The notes beneath the pieces were generated by a model. The model saw nothing but the letters and a program-made list of their open reading frames with translations, was not told where the DNA came from and made no database searches. Shown piece by piece: positions 1 to 8,630 of a stretch of 57,609 bases of DNA; the stretch's first letter is position 1; every line of letters begins with the position of its first letter. The stretch covers positions 1 to 57,609 of the forward strand of contig CAYZRS010000033.1 in NCBI GenBank assembly GCA_964480915.1, read 5' to 3'. A program made the position numbers and the translations under genes. Origin of the DNA: CAWGCE01 sp964480915. GTDB lineage: Bacteria; Planctomycetota; Planctomycetia; Pirellulales; Pirellulaceae.

Positions 1-816
1 CTAGGCGGAAGCAACTTGAAACAGTTTCCTGGCGTTTTGCGTCGTTTGGGTGACAAATGCTTCGTACGGGGTCGCACGAACTTCAGAAAGGCAGTTGGCC
101 GTGTGGGTCATGAGAGCCGGCGAGTTAGGACGAGTCCCGCGAGCGGGGTGAGGAGAGAGATAGGGCGAGTCGGTCTCTATCAGGATTCGATCATCGGGAA
201 TCTGTTTTGCAACCGCTCTTAACTCGTGCGAGTTCTTAAACGTCACCATCCCCGCGAAACTAATGTGCAATCCAAGTTCCAAGAAGCGAGCCGCCATTTC
301 GCCATCGCCGGTATACGAATGCATGATTCCGCTGACTGGAGACCCCGCGGCAAATTGCGATAGTTCGGAATAGATTTCTTGAGCGCAACGATCACTTGGT
401 GGCTCTCCTTTTTCGACTTTTGGGTCGCGCATGTGGATAACCAGCGGTTTCTGCGTATCCAAGGCCAAACGCATGTGACGCCGAAAGAAATCACGCTGAA
501 TGCCTAATTCGGCATAGTCCCAGTAATGGTCCAATCCGGTCTCGCCGATGGCGACGACTTTGGCATCGTTGGCCAAGTCATTGATCTGCTGCCAATCGCC
601 ATCCTGAACTTCGTGCGTGTAATTTGGCTGAATACCGACAGCCGCATAAATGCCATCGAACCGGTGAGCGATCTCCACGCAAGCCCGACTCGATTCCGCG
701 GTCGTCCCAATCGCGACAATCTGCTCGACACCCGCTTCACGAGCTTGATCAATGATCTTTGCAACATCGCTAAACTGGTCGTCATCAAGATGCGCATGCG
801 TGTCGAATAGAGGCAT
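1..816 (-). CDS. tatD: TatD family metal-dependent hydrolase
   Basis: A 271-residue protein of the TatD/YcfH DNase family, normally about 255-270 residues, so it is full length; its stop codon occupies the first three bases of the window. The metal-site landmarks of this amidohydrolase-like TIM barrel are all visible: D-T-H-A-H at residues 5-9, GETGLD with the bridging Glu, a HMRD histidine, HSYTG, and the terminal ETDSPYLSP with the metal Asp. Family members are 3'-5' exonucleases or deoxyribonucleases acting in the cytoplasm in DNA repair or turnover. It starts at an ATG 23 bp after the small gene upstream and is the last gene seen of the minus-strand nuo transcription unit; its link to complex I is only positional. 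Confidence 0.93.
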   Translation of the reverse strand: MPLFDTHAHLDDDQFSDVAKIIDQAREAGVEQIVAIGTTAESSRACVEIAHRFDGIYAAVGIQPNYTHEVQDGDWQQINDLANDAKVVAIGETGLDHYWDYAELGIQRDFFRRHMRLALDTQKPLVIHMRDPKVEKGEPPSDRCAQEIYSELSQFAAGSPVSGIMHSYTGDGEMAARFLELGLHISFAGMVTFKNSHELRAVAKQIPDDRILIETDSPYLSPHPARGTRPNSPALMTHTANCLSEVRATPYEAFVTQTTQNARKLFQVASA

Positions 817-839
817 CGCGTGGACCGATCAGATCAGGC

Positions 840-1268
840 TTACTTCGCGCTGGCTGCGATGTCGGCGAGCGTATCGAGATGAGCTTTGGCTGCTCCCAAC
901 GCTTCTTCTGCCAACGACTGTGCCTTGGGATCACTAGCCAAAACGGGAATCAACGACTCCATCTCGACGATATCGTTGGCCTGCCGTTCAGCCGATTTTG
1001 CGGTTAGGAAATCCAGTGTCAGGTCGTGCCAGCCGGCGAAATGCATGGGAAAAGATCCCGGATTGACCGCTCCACCCAAAGACTGAATATGGTCCGCGAT
1101 ACGGTTCACCATTAGCACCTGATCATCCGCGATCGCCTTTAGTGAATCTTGAGCCGCTTCGCTTCCCGCAGCAAGATAAGGCACCGCATCGGTTAGGTAG
1201 ACCGGTAGCGATCGTGCATGCAAGGACACGATGCGGTTCAAAACGGAGCTGACGTCAACCTTCTTCAT
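840..1268 (-). CDS. Hypothetical small alpha-helical protein downstream of nuoN
   Basis: A 142-residue protein of unknown function, cytoplasmic by lack of a signal or membrane segment. I chose the ATG at 1268 (MKKVDVSSVL) because the longer reading frame would overlap nuoN by about 50 bp while this one leaves a 23 bp gap. The sequence looks entirely alpha-helical, with regularly spaced acidic and histidine residues (HSRARS-like basic start, FHFAGWHDL segment, several Glu in the last third), reminiscent of ferritin-like or DinB-like four-helix bundles, but no complete metal-binding motif is evident. It lies between nuoN and tatD on the same strand and is probably co-transcribed with them. The function is not recognised. 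Confidence 0.75.
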   Translation of the reverse strand: MKKVDVSSVLNRIVSLHARSLPVYLTDAVPYLAAGSEAAQDSLKAIADDQVLMVNRIADHIQSLGGAVNPGSFPMHFAGWHDLTLDFLTAKSAERQANDIVEMESLIPVLASDPKAQSLAEEALGAAKAHLDTLADIAASAK

Positions 1269-1291
1269 AGATCTGGGTAAATCGTTTCTGA

Positions 1292-3010
1292 CTAGAACAA
1301 GTGACGCGTTGCATCCATTGCCCATTGATTGAGACCGTTCCAACTAAAGAACAGCACGACCAACGGCAACGTCACAGCAACAATAAAGGCCCCGCTCACC
1401 CAGCTCGATTGCCAATTTGCGGTGGCGACTCGATCAGACTCGCCGTCGATCGCCATCACTTTCATAACTCGCAAGTAGTAGAACAAGCTAATGACCGTAT
1501 TTACACCGCCAATAACCAACAATGCTAACAGCAAAGGCCGCCCAGTAATGTCGTAGCCGTTCGCGATCGAAGCGAATATTCGAAACTTTCCAATGAAACC
1601 GGCAAGCGGCGGAATCCCTACCAAACTAAACATGGCGATGCCCATGCAAACCACCACGATCGGTCGGTGTTTCACAAGACCACCGTAGTCCGCAATCTCT
1701 TCGCTGAACAAATCGTTGCGTAGAAATGCGACAATGGAGAAGGCAGCCAGGTTCATGAACATGTAGATCGCCATGTATATGGCCAATGCAGATATCGCAT
1801 CTCCAGCGGCGGCATTGTCGACCCCGAGCAAAATTAACACGACCGGTATGGTCAGCAACATGTATCCCGCATGAGCGATCGTCGAGTAAGCCAACAATCG
1901 CTTGATGTTGGTTTGGGCGTAAGCCGCCAGGTTGCCAAATGTGCAAGTGACTGCGGCCAAACAACCAATCAGGAGCGCCAGAAAATTTCGAATCGGAGCC
2001 AAGGCATCGCTTTCCGATGATACGCCATGGGCCTCATCTTCGACCGAAAACAGCGCTCCGCCGACTCCTTCGAGCGGCGCTACCTCTGCCGCTGCAACGG
2101 CCGCACCAAGCGTTGGAACCGGTGGCGGTCCGGCGTCACTATGCGGCAGAACAGCGATCCCCAAACACATGCGAACGAGCAGGGCAAGAGCGCCAGCCTT
2201 TGAAGCGATGGAAAGGAACGCGTTGACCTCCGCACTGGCACCCTCGAACACATCGGGGCACCAAAAGTGAAAGGGGAAGGCCGATAACTTGAATGCCAGT
2301 CCGACAAAAATCATCAAGCCGGCTAAGGCCAGCACCATCTTCTCTGCACCGCCCATCGTCGGCAGCATGACGGACAGCTTCATCGCAATCGAGGGGAAAT
2401 GAGCCGTGCCCACCAAACCGGCCAACAAGCTAATGCCGTAAAGCATCACGCCGGCAGCCCCCGCACCGTAAATTGAATATTTGAGCGCCGCTTCACTGCT
2501 CTCTTTTCGTCCCTTCAACATCGCCGCTAAGGCGTAAGAGGGAACACTCGCCATTTCAATGGCCATGAAAACCATCAGCAGATGATTCGCCGTCGCCATC
2601 AAGCACATGCCCACCGTCGCACCCATCACCAGCGTGTAAAAATCGGCCGCGTCGTCACGATCGGGAATGCCAGAGAGCCAAGTGAAGATCGTAAACAAGG
2701 CAGCGAACAAGACGAGCAACGCACGGACGAAGATCGAAAAACGATCGTAGACCAGCATTCCAGTAAACAACTCGTACTGTTCAAGTTCGACGCCAAAGCC
2801 AGCAAAACTGGCTGGAAACGCCATCACCAAAGCGAACAACGCACCGACAACCGCAATCAAAGCCGACGGTATGAACCGGCCGATGCGAAACATGCGAATG
2901 ATCAATAGTAGAAAAATCGTGCAGCAAAGGATGAGCTCCGGCCCAAATGCGGGCCACAGCGAACCTTTGGTGTCCGCGATCGATTGTGCTACGAGTTGTT
3001 GCAGATCCAC
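1292..3010 (-). CDS. nuoN: NADH-quinone oxidoreductase subunit N
   Basis: A 572-residue polytopic inner-membrane subunit of respiratory complex I, one of the three antiporter-like proton-pumping subunits. Conserved antiporter features are present: the MAIEMAS segment with the TM5 Glu, the FKLSAFPFHFW segment with the pumping Lys, VFEGAS, and NIKRLLAYSTIAHAGY. The protein is longer than the usual 480-500 residues, chiefly because of a non-membrane insertion of about 48 residues at positions 290-337 rich in Ala, Pro, Gly and Glu. It begins with a GTG three bases after the nuoM stop, so it is probably translationally coupled to nuoM. Confidence 0.96.
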   Translation of the reverse strand: MDLQQLVAQSIADTKGSLWPAFGPELILCCTIFLLLIIRMFRIGRFIPSALIAVVGALFALVMAFPASFAGFGVELEQYELFTGMLVYDRFSIFVRALLVLFAALFTIFTWLSGIPDRDDAADFYTLVMGATVGMCLMATANHLLMVFMAIEMASVPSYALAAMLKGRKESSEAALKYSIYGAGAAGVMLYGISLLAGLVGTAHFPSIAMKLSVMLPTMGGAEKMVLALAGLMIFVGLAFKLSAFPFHFWCPDVFEGASAEVNAFLSIASKAGALALLVRMCLGIAVLPHSDAGPPPVPTLGAAVAAAEVAPLEGVGGALFSVEDEAHGVSSESDALAPIRNFLALLIGCLAAVTCTFGNLAAYAQTNIKRLLAYSTIAHAGYMLLTIPVVLILLGVDNAAAGDAISALAIYMAIYMFMNLAAFSIVAFLRNDLFSEEIADYGGLVKHRPIVVVCMGIAMFSLVGIPPLAGFIGKFRIFASIANGYDITGRPLLLALLVIGGVNTVISLFYYLRVMKVMAIDGESDRVATANWQSSWVSGAFIVAVTLPLVVLFFSWNGLNQWAMDATRHLF

Positions 3011-3013
3011 GCG

Positions 3014-4900
3014 TTAGCCTTTCGTGCTTTCCAGAGCCAACGGCTGCAAAGACGACTGGGGAGTCAGGCGAATAAGCACACCCTCTGCTTGCGGAAGGAT
3101 AACCGCAGCCGCCTCGACGGCAGGATTGCTGGGTGAGAGCTTGCTCGTGACGGGTAAGGAAGAGGTAGGCACAGCTGCCGCGGCCGGTAAGGCCGCTTCT
3201 GCCTCTTTCGTTCTCTCGGCCGAATACGTTTCCGACCATTCGGCCAAACGTTCAACCTGTTGATCGATGGTAGGATTCATGTACTTCAAAACCGTTTGCG
3301 GATAGACCCCAAACCAAATCGCCAGAATCAGCAGCGGCACGGCAACGCTTAATTCGCGAAGCGTAATGGGTGAAAGCTCTTCGCCATGCGGCCCTTTGTA
3401 TTCGGGGCCGAGATAAACTCGTTGAATCGCCCACAAGATGTAGCCAGCCGTAAGAATTACAACGAACGCCGACAAGATGGCAAGCAACTTGCTGAAGTTC
3501 CAAACGGAAAGCACCACAAAGACTTCTCCGATGAATCCGCACAGGCCAGGCAAGCCGAGGCCAGCGAAGAAGAGTCCCATCGCGAGCGCCGTGTAGAGCG
3601 GCATTCGGCCGTAAAGGCCACCAAACTCTTCCAGGTTGCGGTGGTGGACGCGGTCGTAAACCACGCCAACCATAAAGAACATTCCGGCCGAACTGACACC
3701 GTGGCCAATCATCTGGAACATCGCGCCCTTGATCCCCATGTTCCAATAGTCGGACCAACCGGGCATCTGCTCCGCAATGCGGCCATCAGCTGCCAGCGTC
3801 CAAACGCCCAAGCCCAAGACGACGTAGCCCATGTGGCTGACAGAACTGTAAGCCACCAAGCGTTTGAAGTCGGTTTGAGCCATCGCGGCAAGTGCACCGT
3901 AAATCATGCTGACCACGCCGAGTGCACAAATCACCCAAGCCCAGTCGAAACCGGCTTCGGGACAAATCGGATAACAGATACGGATGATTCCATAGCCGCC
4001 CATTTTCAGGAGGACGCCTGCCAGAATCATTGAGATCGGCGTCGGCGCCTCCACATGTGCATCCGGCAACCAAGTGTGCACCGGCACCGATGGGACCTTG
4101 ATGATGAAACCGATGAACAACAGCAGGAATGCCCAGTGCTGCAACGACCACCCCAAAGCCATCTCTTTGTTGAACAGGTCCGTGTTCTGTCCCATCTCGG
4201 CTAGTGCCAAGATATTGAATGTGTGCACATCGCCGGCGGCAATGCTCTCTTGCACCACGGCGGCATCTTGTCCAGGAAACGCACGCGCCAACTGCTCCCC
4301 TGTCAGCTGCGAGAGATCACTGTTGAAATACAGCATCAAGATCGCGATCAGCATCAGCACCGAACCGACGAGCGTATAAAGGAAGAACTTGATCGCCGCG
4401 TATTCTTTGCGAGGGCCACCCCAGATCCCGATGAGAAAATACATCGGCAACAGCATGACTTCCCAGAAAACATAGAAGAGGAAGAAGTCGAGCGAAACAA
4501 AGACACCGAACATGCCGGTGACCAACAGCAGAAACAGAATGCAGTAGCCCTTTACGTACTTCTTGATCGACCAACTGGCGATCATCGCCAACACGCTAAC
4601 GACAGCCGTCAGCACCACCAATGGAAAGCTGATGCCGTCGACGCCCATGAAATAGTTGATGTTAAACGTCGGTATCCAAGGATGGGAAAAAGCATGTTGC
4701 ATGTTCGCTTCACCAAGGCTGAACTGCAAAGCCCCATTCCCTGGCCAAGCCATCCACAAGACCGGAACCATCACGGCCACCAATGTGCCGAGGGTGACCA
4801 GACGAATAAGATCTTCCGCCTTCTTTGGCAACAAGGCGATCACGATCGTGGCCAAGGCTGGCAGGAAGACGATCAGGCTTATGAGTTGAGTACTATTCAT
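3014..4900 (-). CDS. nuoM: NADH-quinone oxidoreductase subunit M
   Basis: A 628-residue membrane subunit of complex I with about 14 predicted transmembrane helices. Diagnostic segments are FWEVMLLPMYFLIG with the TM5 Glu, VPVHTWLPDAHVEAPTPIS, LLKMGGYGIIR and DFKRLVAYSSVSHMGYV. It pumps protons across the cytoplasmic membrane together with NuoL and NuoN. After the last helix there is an unusual soluble tail of roughly 75 residues rich in Ala, Pro, Ser and Glu that has no counterpart in typical NuoM proteins of about 500 residues. It starts at an ATG 48 bp beyond nuoL and is followed at 3 bp by nuoN. Confidence 0.96.
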   Translation of the reverse strand: MNSTQLISLIVFLPALATIVIALLPKKAEDLIRLVTLGTLVAVMVPVLWMAWPGNGALQFSLGEANMQHAFSHPWIPTFNINYFMGVDGISFPLVVLTAVVSVLAMIASWSIKKYVKGYCILFLLLVTGMFGVFVSLDFFLFYVFWEVMLLPMYFLIGIWGGPRKEYAAIKFFLYTLVGSVLMLIAILMLYFNSDLSQLTGEQLARAFPGQDAAVVQESIAAGDVHTFNILALAEMGQNTDLFNKEMALGWSLQHWAFLLLFIGFIIKVPSVPVHTWLPDAHVEAPTPISMILAGVLLKMGGYGIIRICYPICPEAGFDWAWVICALGVVSMIYGALAAMAQTDFKRLVAYSSVSHMGYVVLGLGVWTLAADGRIAEQMPGWSDYWNMGIKGAMFQMIGHGVSSAGMFFMVGVVYDRVHHRNLEEFGGLYGRMPLYTALAMGLFFAGLGLPGLCGFIGEVFVVLSVWNFSKLLAILSAFVVILTAGYILWAIQRVYLGPEYKGPHGEELSPITLRELSVAVPLLILAIWFGVYPQTVLKYMNPTIDQQVERLAEWSETYSAERTKEAEAALPAAAAVPTSSLPVTSKLSPSNPAVEAAAVILPQAEGVLIRLTPQSSLQPLALESTKG

Positions 4901-4948
4901 CTGTAATACTTATTTCTTTGTGTGCCACGCTCGCATCGACTCATTCGC

Positions 4949-7633
4949 TTACCCAGCGAATGCATAGCCGAAGAAGAAACTCGCTAAAACGAAAACGGTC
5001 ACCATGCCAACGACAATGAACAAAACGTACTGACGCAAACGGCCGGTTTGGACACCACGAAGCGAGGTTCCTAGGCCGTGCGTCAAGGAGGCCAATTTAT
5101 TCACCGATCCATCCACAATCGTACGATCGGCGAACCCTTCCCAGAATCGGGCCAACCACTTCACGCCGCTGGCTAAGGCATGAATCAATCCGTCAATCCA
5201 ACGTCGGTCAAACGACGAAACTAACCCGGCAACAAAATGAGTCGGTCTCACCCAGACCAGATCGTAGAGCTCGTCGAACCACCACTTGTTGACCAAGAAC
5301 CGATGAATCGGAGCAAACGACGACTTCACGTCGGCCGGATCGAGCAATCGCCAGCAATAGAAAATTGTCGACAGCAAAATACCGGCGAGCGCCGTGCTGA
5401 AGGCGATCAGCGTGACAGGCACCTTGATGGCCGGAGCGTGACTGGCGTGCTCATCGGGCCAAGTCATGTTCATCATGGCCGCGTCGCCCACAGCCAAGGT
5501 CCCTGCCGGACGAGCCTGTTCGATCAAGCCCGATAGCGTGACGTTAGGATTCGCAGCTCCCCAAACGACGCCCAATAAGCCAACTGCCAAACAAAGCCCT
5601 AAAGCAATCTGAACGCGACGAGTAAATCCGGAGCGAAATGCCGACACCACAAAAACGACAGCCGCCAAACAGGCTCCGATGACGGCCTCTTTGGGCCCCC
5701 AAGCAACGCCTATCGCAAATACGGATAGCACCACCAGCGGGACAAACATGACCGGTGGCGACTCGTGGGCGTGGTCGTAACGATGTTCGTCACGCGGCTT
5801 GCCCGCAAACGTCATGTACCACAAACGGAACATGTAGAACGCCGTGATCGCCGCACCGCCGGCCGCCGCATAGAAGAACAGACCGCCAAAGCCAGGATTC
5901 ACCGTTCCGAACAGGCGAGCCTGTTCGAGAATCGCGTCTTTCGAATAGTAACCGCTGAATCCGATCACAAACGGAATGCCTGCTCCGGCGATTGCCAAAC
6001 AACCGATCAGCATCGTGTATGCGGTCCAGGGCATCTTCTTACGAAGACCGCCCATCTCGGTCATCTCATTTGTGTGCACGGCATGAATCACCGAACCAGA
6101 ACACATGAACAAGAGACTCTTAAAAAATGCATGCGTGAACAGGTGCAACACGCCGGCCAACCAGCCCCCCAGACCCAAAGAGGTCAGCATGTAACCGAGT
6201 TGGCTGATCGTTGAATAGGCGAGGACTCGCTTGATATCGGTCGCCGTGATCGCAATCGTGGCTCCGATGAAGAGCGTAATGCAACCGACCAGGGCAATCA
6301 CGAGCAGCGTTTCTGGCGTAAACACGGGATAGAACCGGGCAGTTAAGAAAACGCCGGCCGCAACCATGGTTGCCGAGTGAACCAACGCCGAAACGGGTGT
6401 CGGACCTTCCATCGCGTCAGGTAACCAAGTGTGCAATGGGAACTGAGCACTCTTACCGATGCAGCCGCAGAATATTCCTACCCCGGCAACCGTCAACCAC
6501 CAGTACCCCCAACCACCGGCCGGCTCTTCCGCTCCGTCCGCAGCCGACAGCATTCCCATCGTCGCCATGCCTTCGGGAACAACCTGCTCGAAACCGGACG
6601 ACTCGGGACGAATCTGACTAAAGAGGCCTGGCCCCTGCCCTTCGATATCACCAAACGCAAACGTTCCCAGGCTGCCCCAGAGAATCATCAGGCCGATGAT
6701 CATGCCAAAGTCACCGACGCGATTTACGATGAACGCTTTGTTGGCAGCCGTCGACGCACTGTGTCGTTCAACGTAAAAACCGATGAGGAAATACGAGCAA
6801 ATTCCCACCAACTCCCAAAACACGAACGTCATCGCAATATTGCCGGAGAGAACAAGCCCCAGCATGCTGAAGCAGAAGAGCGACAGTGCCTGGAAAAAGC
6901 GATGGTAGCGGCCGGGACGCGTGAATTTGTCGCCATCGCTGGTCGTTACTTCGGGGTCGGTAAAATCGTGCAGCTCGTCGTGCATGTACCCCATGGCGTA
7001 GAAGTGGATACACGTCGCAATCAACGTCACCATGCAGAACATGGCCAACGTGAGCGAGTCGATGTAGTAACTGATCGTCAGTCGCAGCTTGCCAAATTCG
7101 GCCAGCGTGTAGAACTCACCCGTGACATGCGGTGGCATGCCGGCTGCATGAGCCCCATGATGTGCGGCGTCGCCGTGTTCGCCGTGTCCATCACCGGACG
7201 CGCCATCGTGGTGATCAGCATAGCCCGACTTGCCTTCCGGCTCGTGACTCTGCTCACGATCGTCATCGCCATTTCCATGACCTTCATGATCCGCATCGTG
7301 TCCACCAGCCTCATGGTGGCCACTTTCACCCGCCTGGACACCGTGATCGCCTTGCTCAGCATGATCACTGGCATGAGCCGCGCCGTGCTCGCCACCGTGA
7401 TGGGCCGTTTGTGGAGCGTTCCGTCCTAACCAGATCGTCATCGCGATCATCGAAAGAATGAAACCACCCAGGATCGCGCCCGTCGCAATGTGGGCGGCCG
7501 ATGCACCGTGCTTACCAAGCTTTGGACCCAAGATCAAAATGATCCAAAAGGAAATCAGCGGCAGCAGCACTGCGCAACCCAACAGCTTCGCCAGGATATC
7601 GATGTGTTGTACAGCGACCGTTTCCAAGGTCAT
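4949..7633 (-). CDS. nuoL: NADH-quinone oxidoreductase subunit L with His-rich insertion
   Basis: An 894-residue NuoL, far longer than the usual 610-680 residues. The antiporter core is intact: FVFWELVGICSYFLIGFY with the TM5 Glu, GKSAQFPLHTWLPDAMEGPTPVSALVHSATMV, and DIKRVLAYSTISQLGYM. It should be the distal proton-pumping subunit carrying the lateral helix that spans NuoM and NuoN. The extra length comes mainly from residues 78-169, which hold 20 histidines plus many Asp, Glu and Gly between the first and second predicted transmembrane helices, and from an extended hydrophobic region after the core. The start ATG overlaps the nuoK stop by four bases (ATGA), so the two are translationally coupled. 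Confidence 0.96.
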   Translation of the reverse strand: MTLETVAVQHIDILAKLLGCAVLLPLISFWIILILGPKLGKHGASAAHIATGAILGGFILSMIAMTIWLGRNAPQTAHHGGEHGAAHASDHAEQGDHGVQAGESGHHEAGGHDADHEGHGNGDDDREQSHEPEGKSGYADHHDGASGDGHGEHGDAAHHGAHAAGMPPHVTGEFYTLAEFGKLRLTISYYIDSLTLAMFCMVTLIATCIHFYAMGYMHDELHDFTDPEVTTSDGDKFTRPGRYHRFFQALSLFCFSMLGLVLSGNIAMTFVFWELVGICSYFLIGFYVERHSASTAANKAFIVNRVGDFGMIIGLMILWGSLGTFAFGDIEGQGPGLFSQIRPESSGFEQVVPEGMATMGMLSAADGAEEPAGGWGYWWLTVAGVGIFCGCIGKSAQFPLHTWLPDAMEGPTPVSALVHSATMVAAGVFLTARFYPVFTPETLLVIALVGCITLFIGATIAITATDIKRVLAYSTISQLGYMLTSLGLGGWLAGVLHLFTHAFFKSLLFMCSGSVIHAVHTNEMTEMGGLRKKMPWTAYTMLIGCLAIAGAGIPFVIGFSGYYSKDAILEQARLFGTVNPGFGGLFFYAAAGGAAITAFYMFRLWYMTFAGKPRDEHRYDHAHESPPVMFVPLVVLSVFAIGVAWGPKEAVIGACLAAVVFVVSAFRSGFTRRVQIALGLCLAVGLLGVVWGAANPNVTLSGLIEQARPAGTLAVGDAAMMNMTWPDEHASHAPAIKVPVTLIAFSTALAGILLSTIFYCWRLLDPADVKSSFAPIHRFLVNKWWFDELYDLVWVRPTHFVAGLVSSFDRRWIDGLIHALASGVKWLARFWEGFADRTIVDGSVNKLASLTHGLGTSLRGVQTGRLRQYVLFIVVGMVTVFVLASFFFGYAFAG

Positions 7634-7965
7634 CCTCGCAGTTGGTCTGCGCGATCGACATCAATCGTCGCGTGGTTGTTATAGAAATTCAAAGCGATCG
7701 CCAACGCGACCGCCGCCTCGGCTGCGGCCAGGACAATGACGAACAACGCCATCAACTGACCGTCGAGCCCTAAAGATTCTTCCCGCAAATAGGGACTGCC
7801 GAACGCGATGAAGTTGATGTTAGCGCCGTTCAGCACCAACTCGATCCCCATCAATATGCCCAGCGTATTGCGTTTGGTTGCCATACAAACGACACCGATC
7901 ACAAACATCACGGCACCAACGGCCATGAAATGAGATACGCTGACGGAATCTGTGAACGGGTTCAT
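7630..7965 (-). CDS. nuoK: NADH-quinone oxidoreductase subunit K
   Basis: A 111-residue complex I subunit, close to the family norm of about 100-105. Three transmembrane helices are predicted: about residues 8-28 (FMAVGAVMFVIGVVCMA), 32-55 (TLGILMGIELVLNGANINFIAF, containing the conserved membrane Glu of GIELVLN) and 68-92 (LFVIVLAAAEAAVALAIAL, with the second conserved Glu). These glutamates form part of the central hydrophilic axis used for coupling. The gene starts 5 bp after nuoJ and its TGA overlaps the nuoL ATG. Confidence 0.97.
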   Translation of the reverse strand: MNPFTDSVSVSHFMAVGAVMFVIGVVCMATKRNTLGILMGIELVLNGANINFIAFGSPYLREESLGLDGQLMALFVIVLAAAEAAVALAIALNFYNNHATIDVDRADQLRG

Positions 7966-7970
7966 ATCGG

Positions 7971-8630
7971 CTATCCCACCACACTTGGTTGTTTTGTCGC
8001 TGGCTCCAGAACCACGCCGTCACCATCGGTCACTCGGCGTTTGGTGCGAGCCAAATAGGCCGCACCGATGAGCACGACAAGCAAATGAATCGATACGATT
8101 TCAAATGGCAGCAAATAACCCGACATACCATCTCTCACCTGCTGATCCGATTCTCCCGTGTGATCGATGCGGACGCCCAAAACAGCCAGCCCTAGCGGCG
8201 TCGCCGACTTCGATTCCGATATCGAGATATTTTGCTGATCGGCTCGCGGAGTCCTCCAGTCGGGAACGCTAAAAGCGGTCTGAACGAGCAAGAATAACAG
8301 CGAGCCACCAACGATTGCACCGACCACCCATTCGCCAGCCGAAGTCTTCATCGAGACAAAGGCAGCTTGAGCCGTTAGCATCACCCCGAAAATCAGCAGC
8401 ACCAGCGTGCCACCGACGTAAATCATGATTTGCATCGCACCGACGAATTGAGCACCGGCCAACATGAACAGTCCGGCCGTAGCTGCGAGTGCACCGATCA
8501 GATGGGCCGCCATGCGAACCACGTTCGTGGAAAACAAGACGCCCAGAGCAAAAGCGATCGCGATCAAACTAAAGAGCAGAAAAAAGCACGAATGCCAATT
8601 CACTGCGGCCAGGAACAAGCCGTCCACCAT
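7971..8630 (-). CDS. nuoJ: NADH-quinone oxidoreductase subunit J
   Basis: A 219-residue membrane subunit of complex I. The conserved segment around TM3, GAMQIMIYVGGTLVLLIFGVMLTA, which contains the pi-bulge region of NuoJ/ND6, is present at about residues 65-88. Four further hydrophobic helices can be seen, including the last one (FEIVSIHLLVVLIGAAYLA). A loop of about 45 polar residues between TM4 and TM5 (about 125-170) is somewhat longer than typical. The ATG directly abuts the nuoH stop codon and the TAG lies 5 bp before nuoK, so the gene is embedded in the nuo operon. Confidence 0.96.
   Translation of the reverse strand: MVDGLFLAAVNWHSCFFLLFSLIAIAFALGVLFSTNVVRMAAHLIGALAATAGLFMLAGAQFVGAMQIMIYVGGTLVLLIFGVMLTAQAAFVSMKTSAGEWVVGAIVGGSLLFLLVQTAFSVPDWRTPRADQQNISISESKSATPLGLAVLGVRIDHTGESDQQVRDGMSGYLLPFEIVSIHLLVVLIGAAYLARTKRRVTDGDGVVLEPATKQPSVVG

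Noticed and set aside
6431..7429. Plus-strand open frame (332 codons) opposite nuoL
   Set aside because: Antisense of the His-rich and membrane part of nuoL; the composition follows from the complementary codons and no domain is visible.
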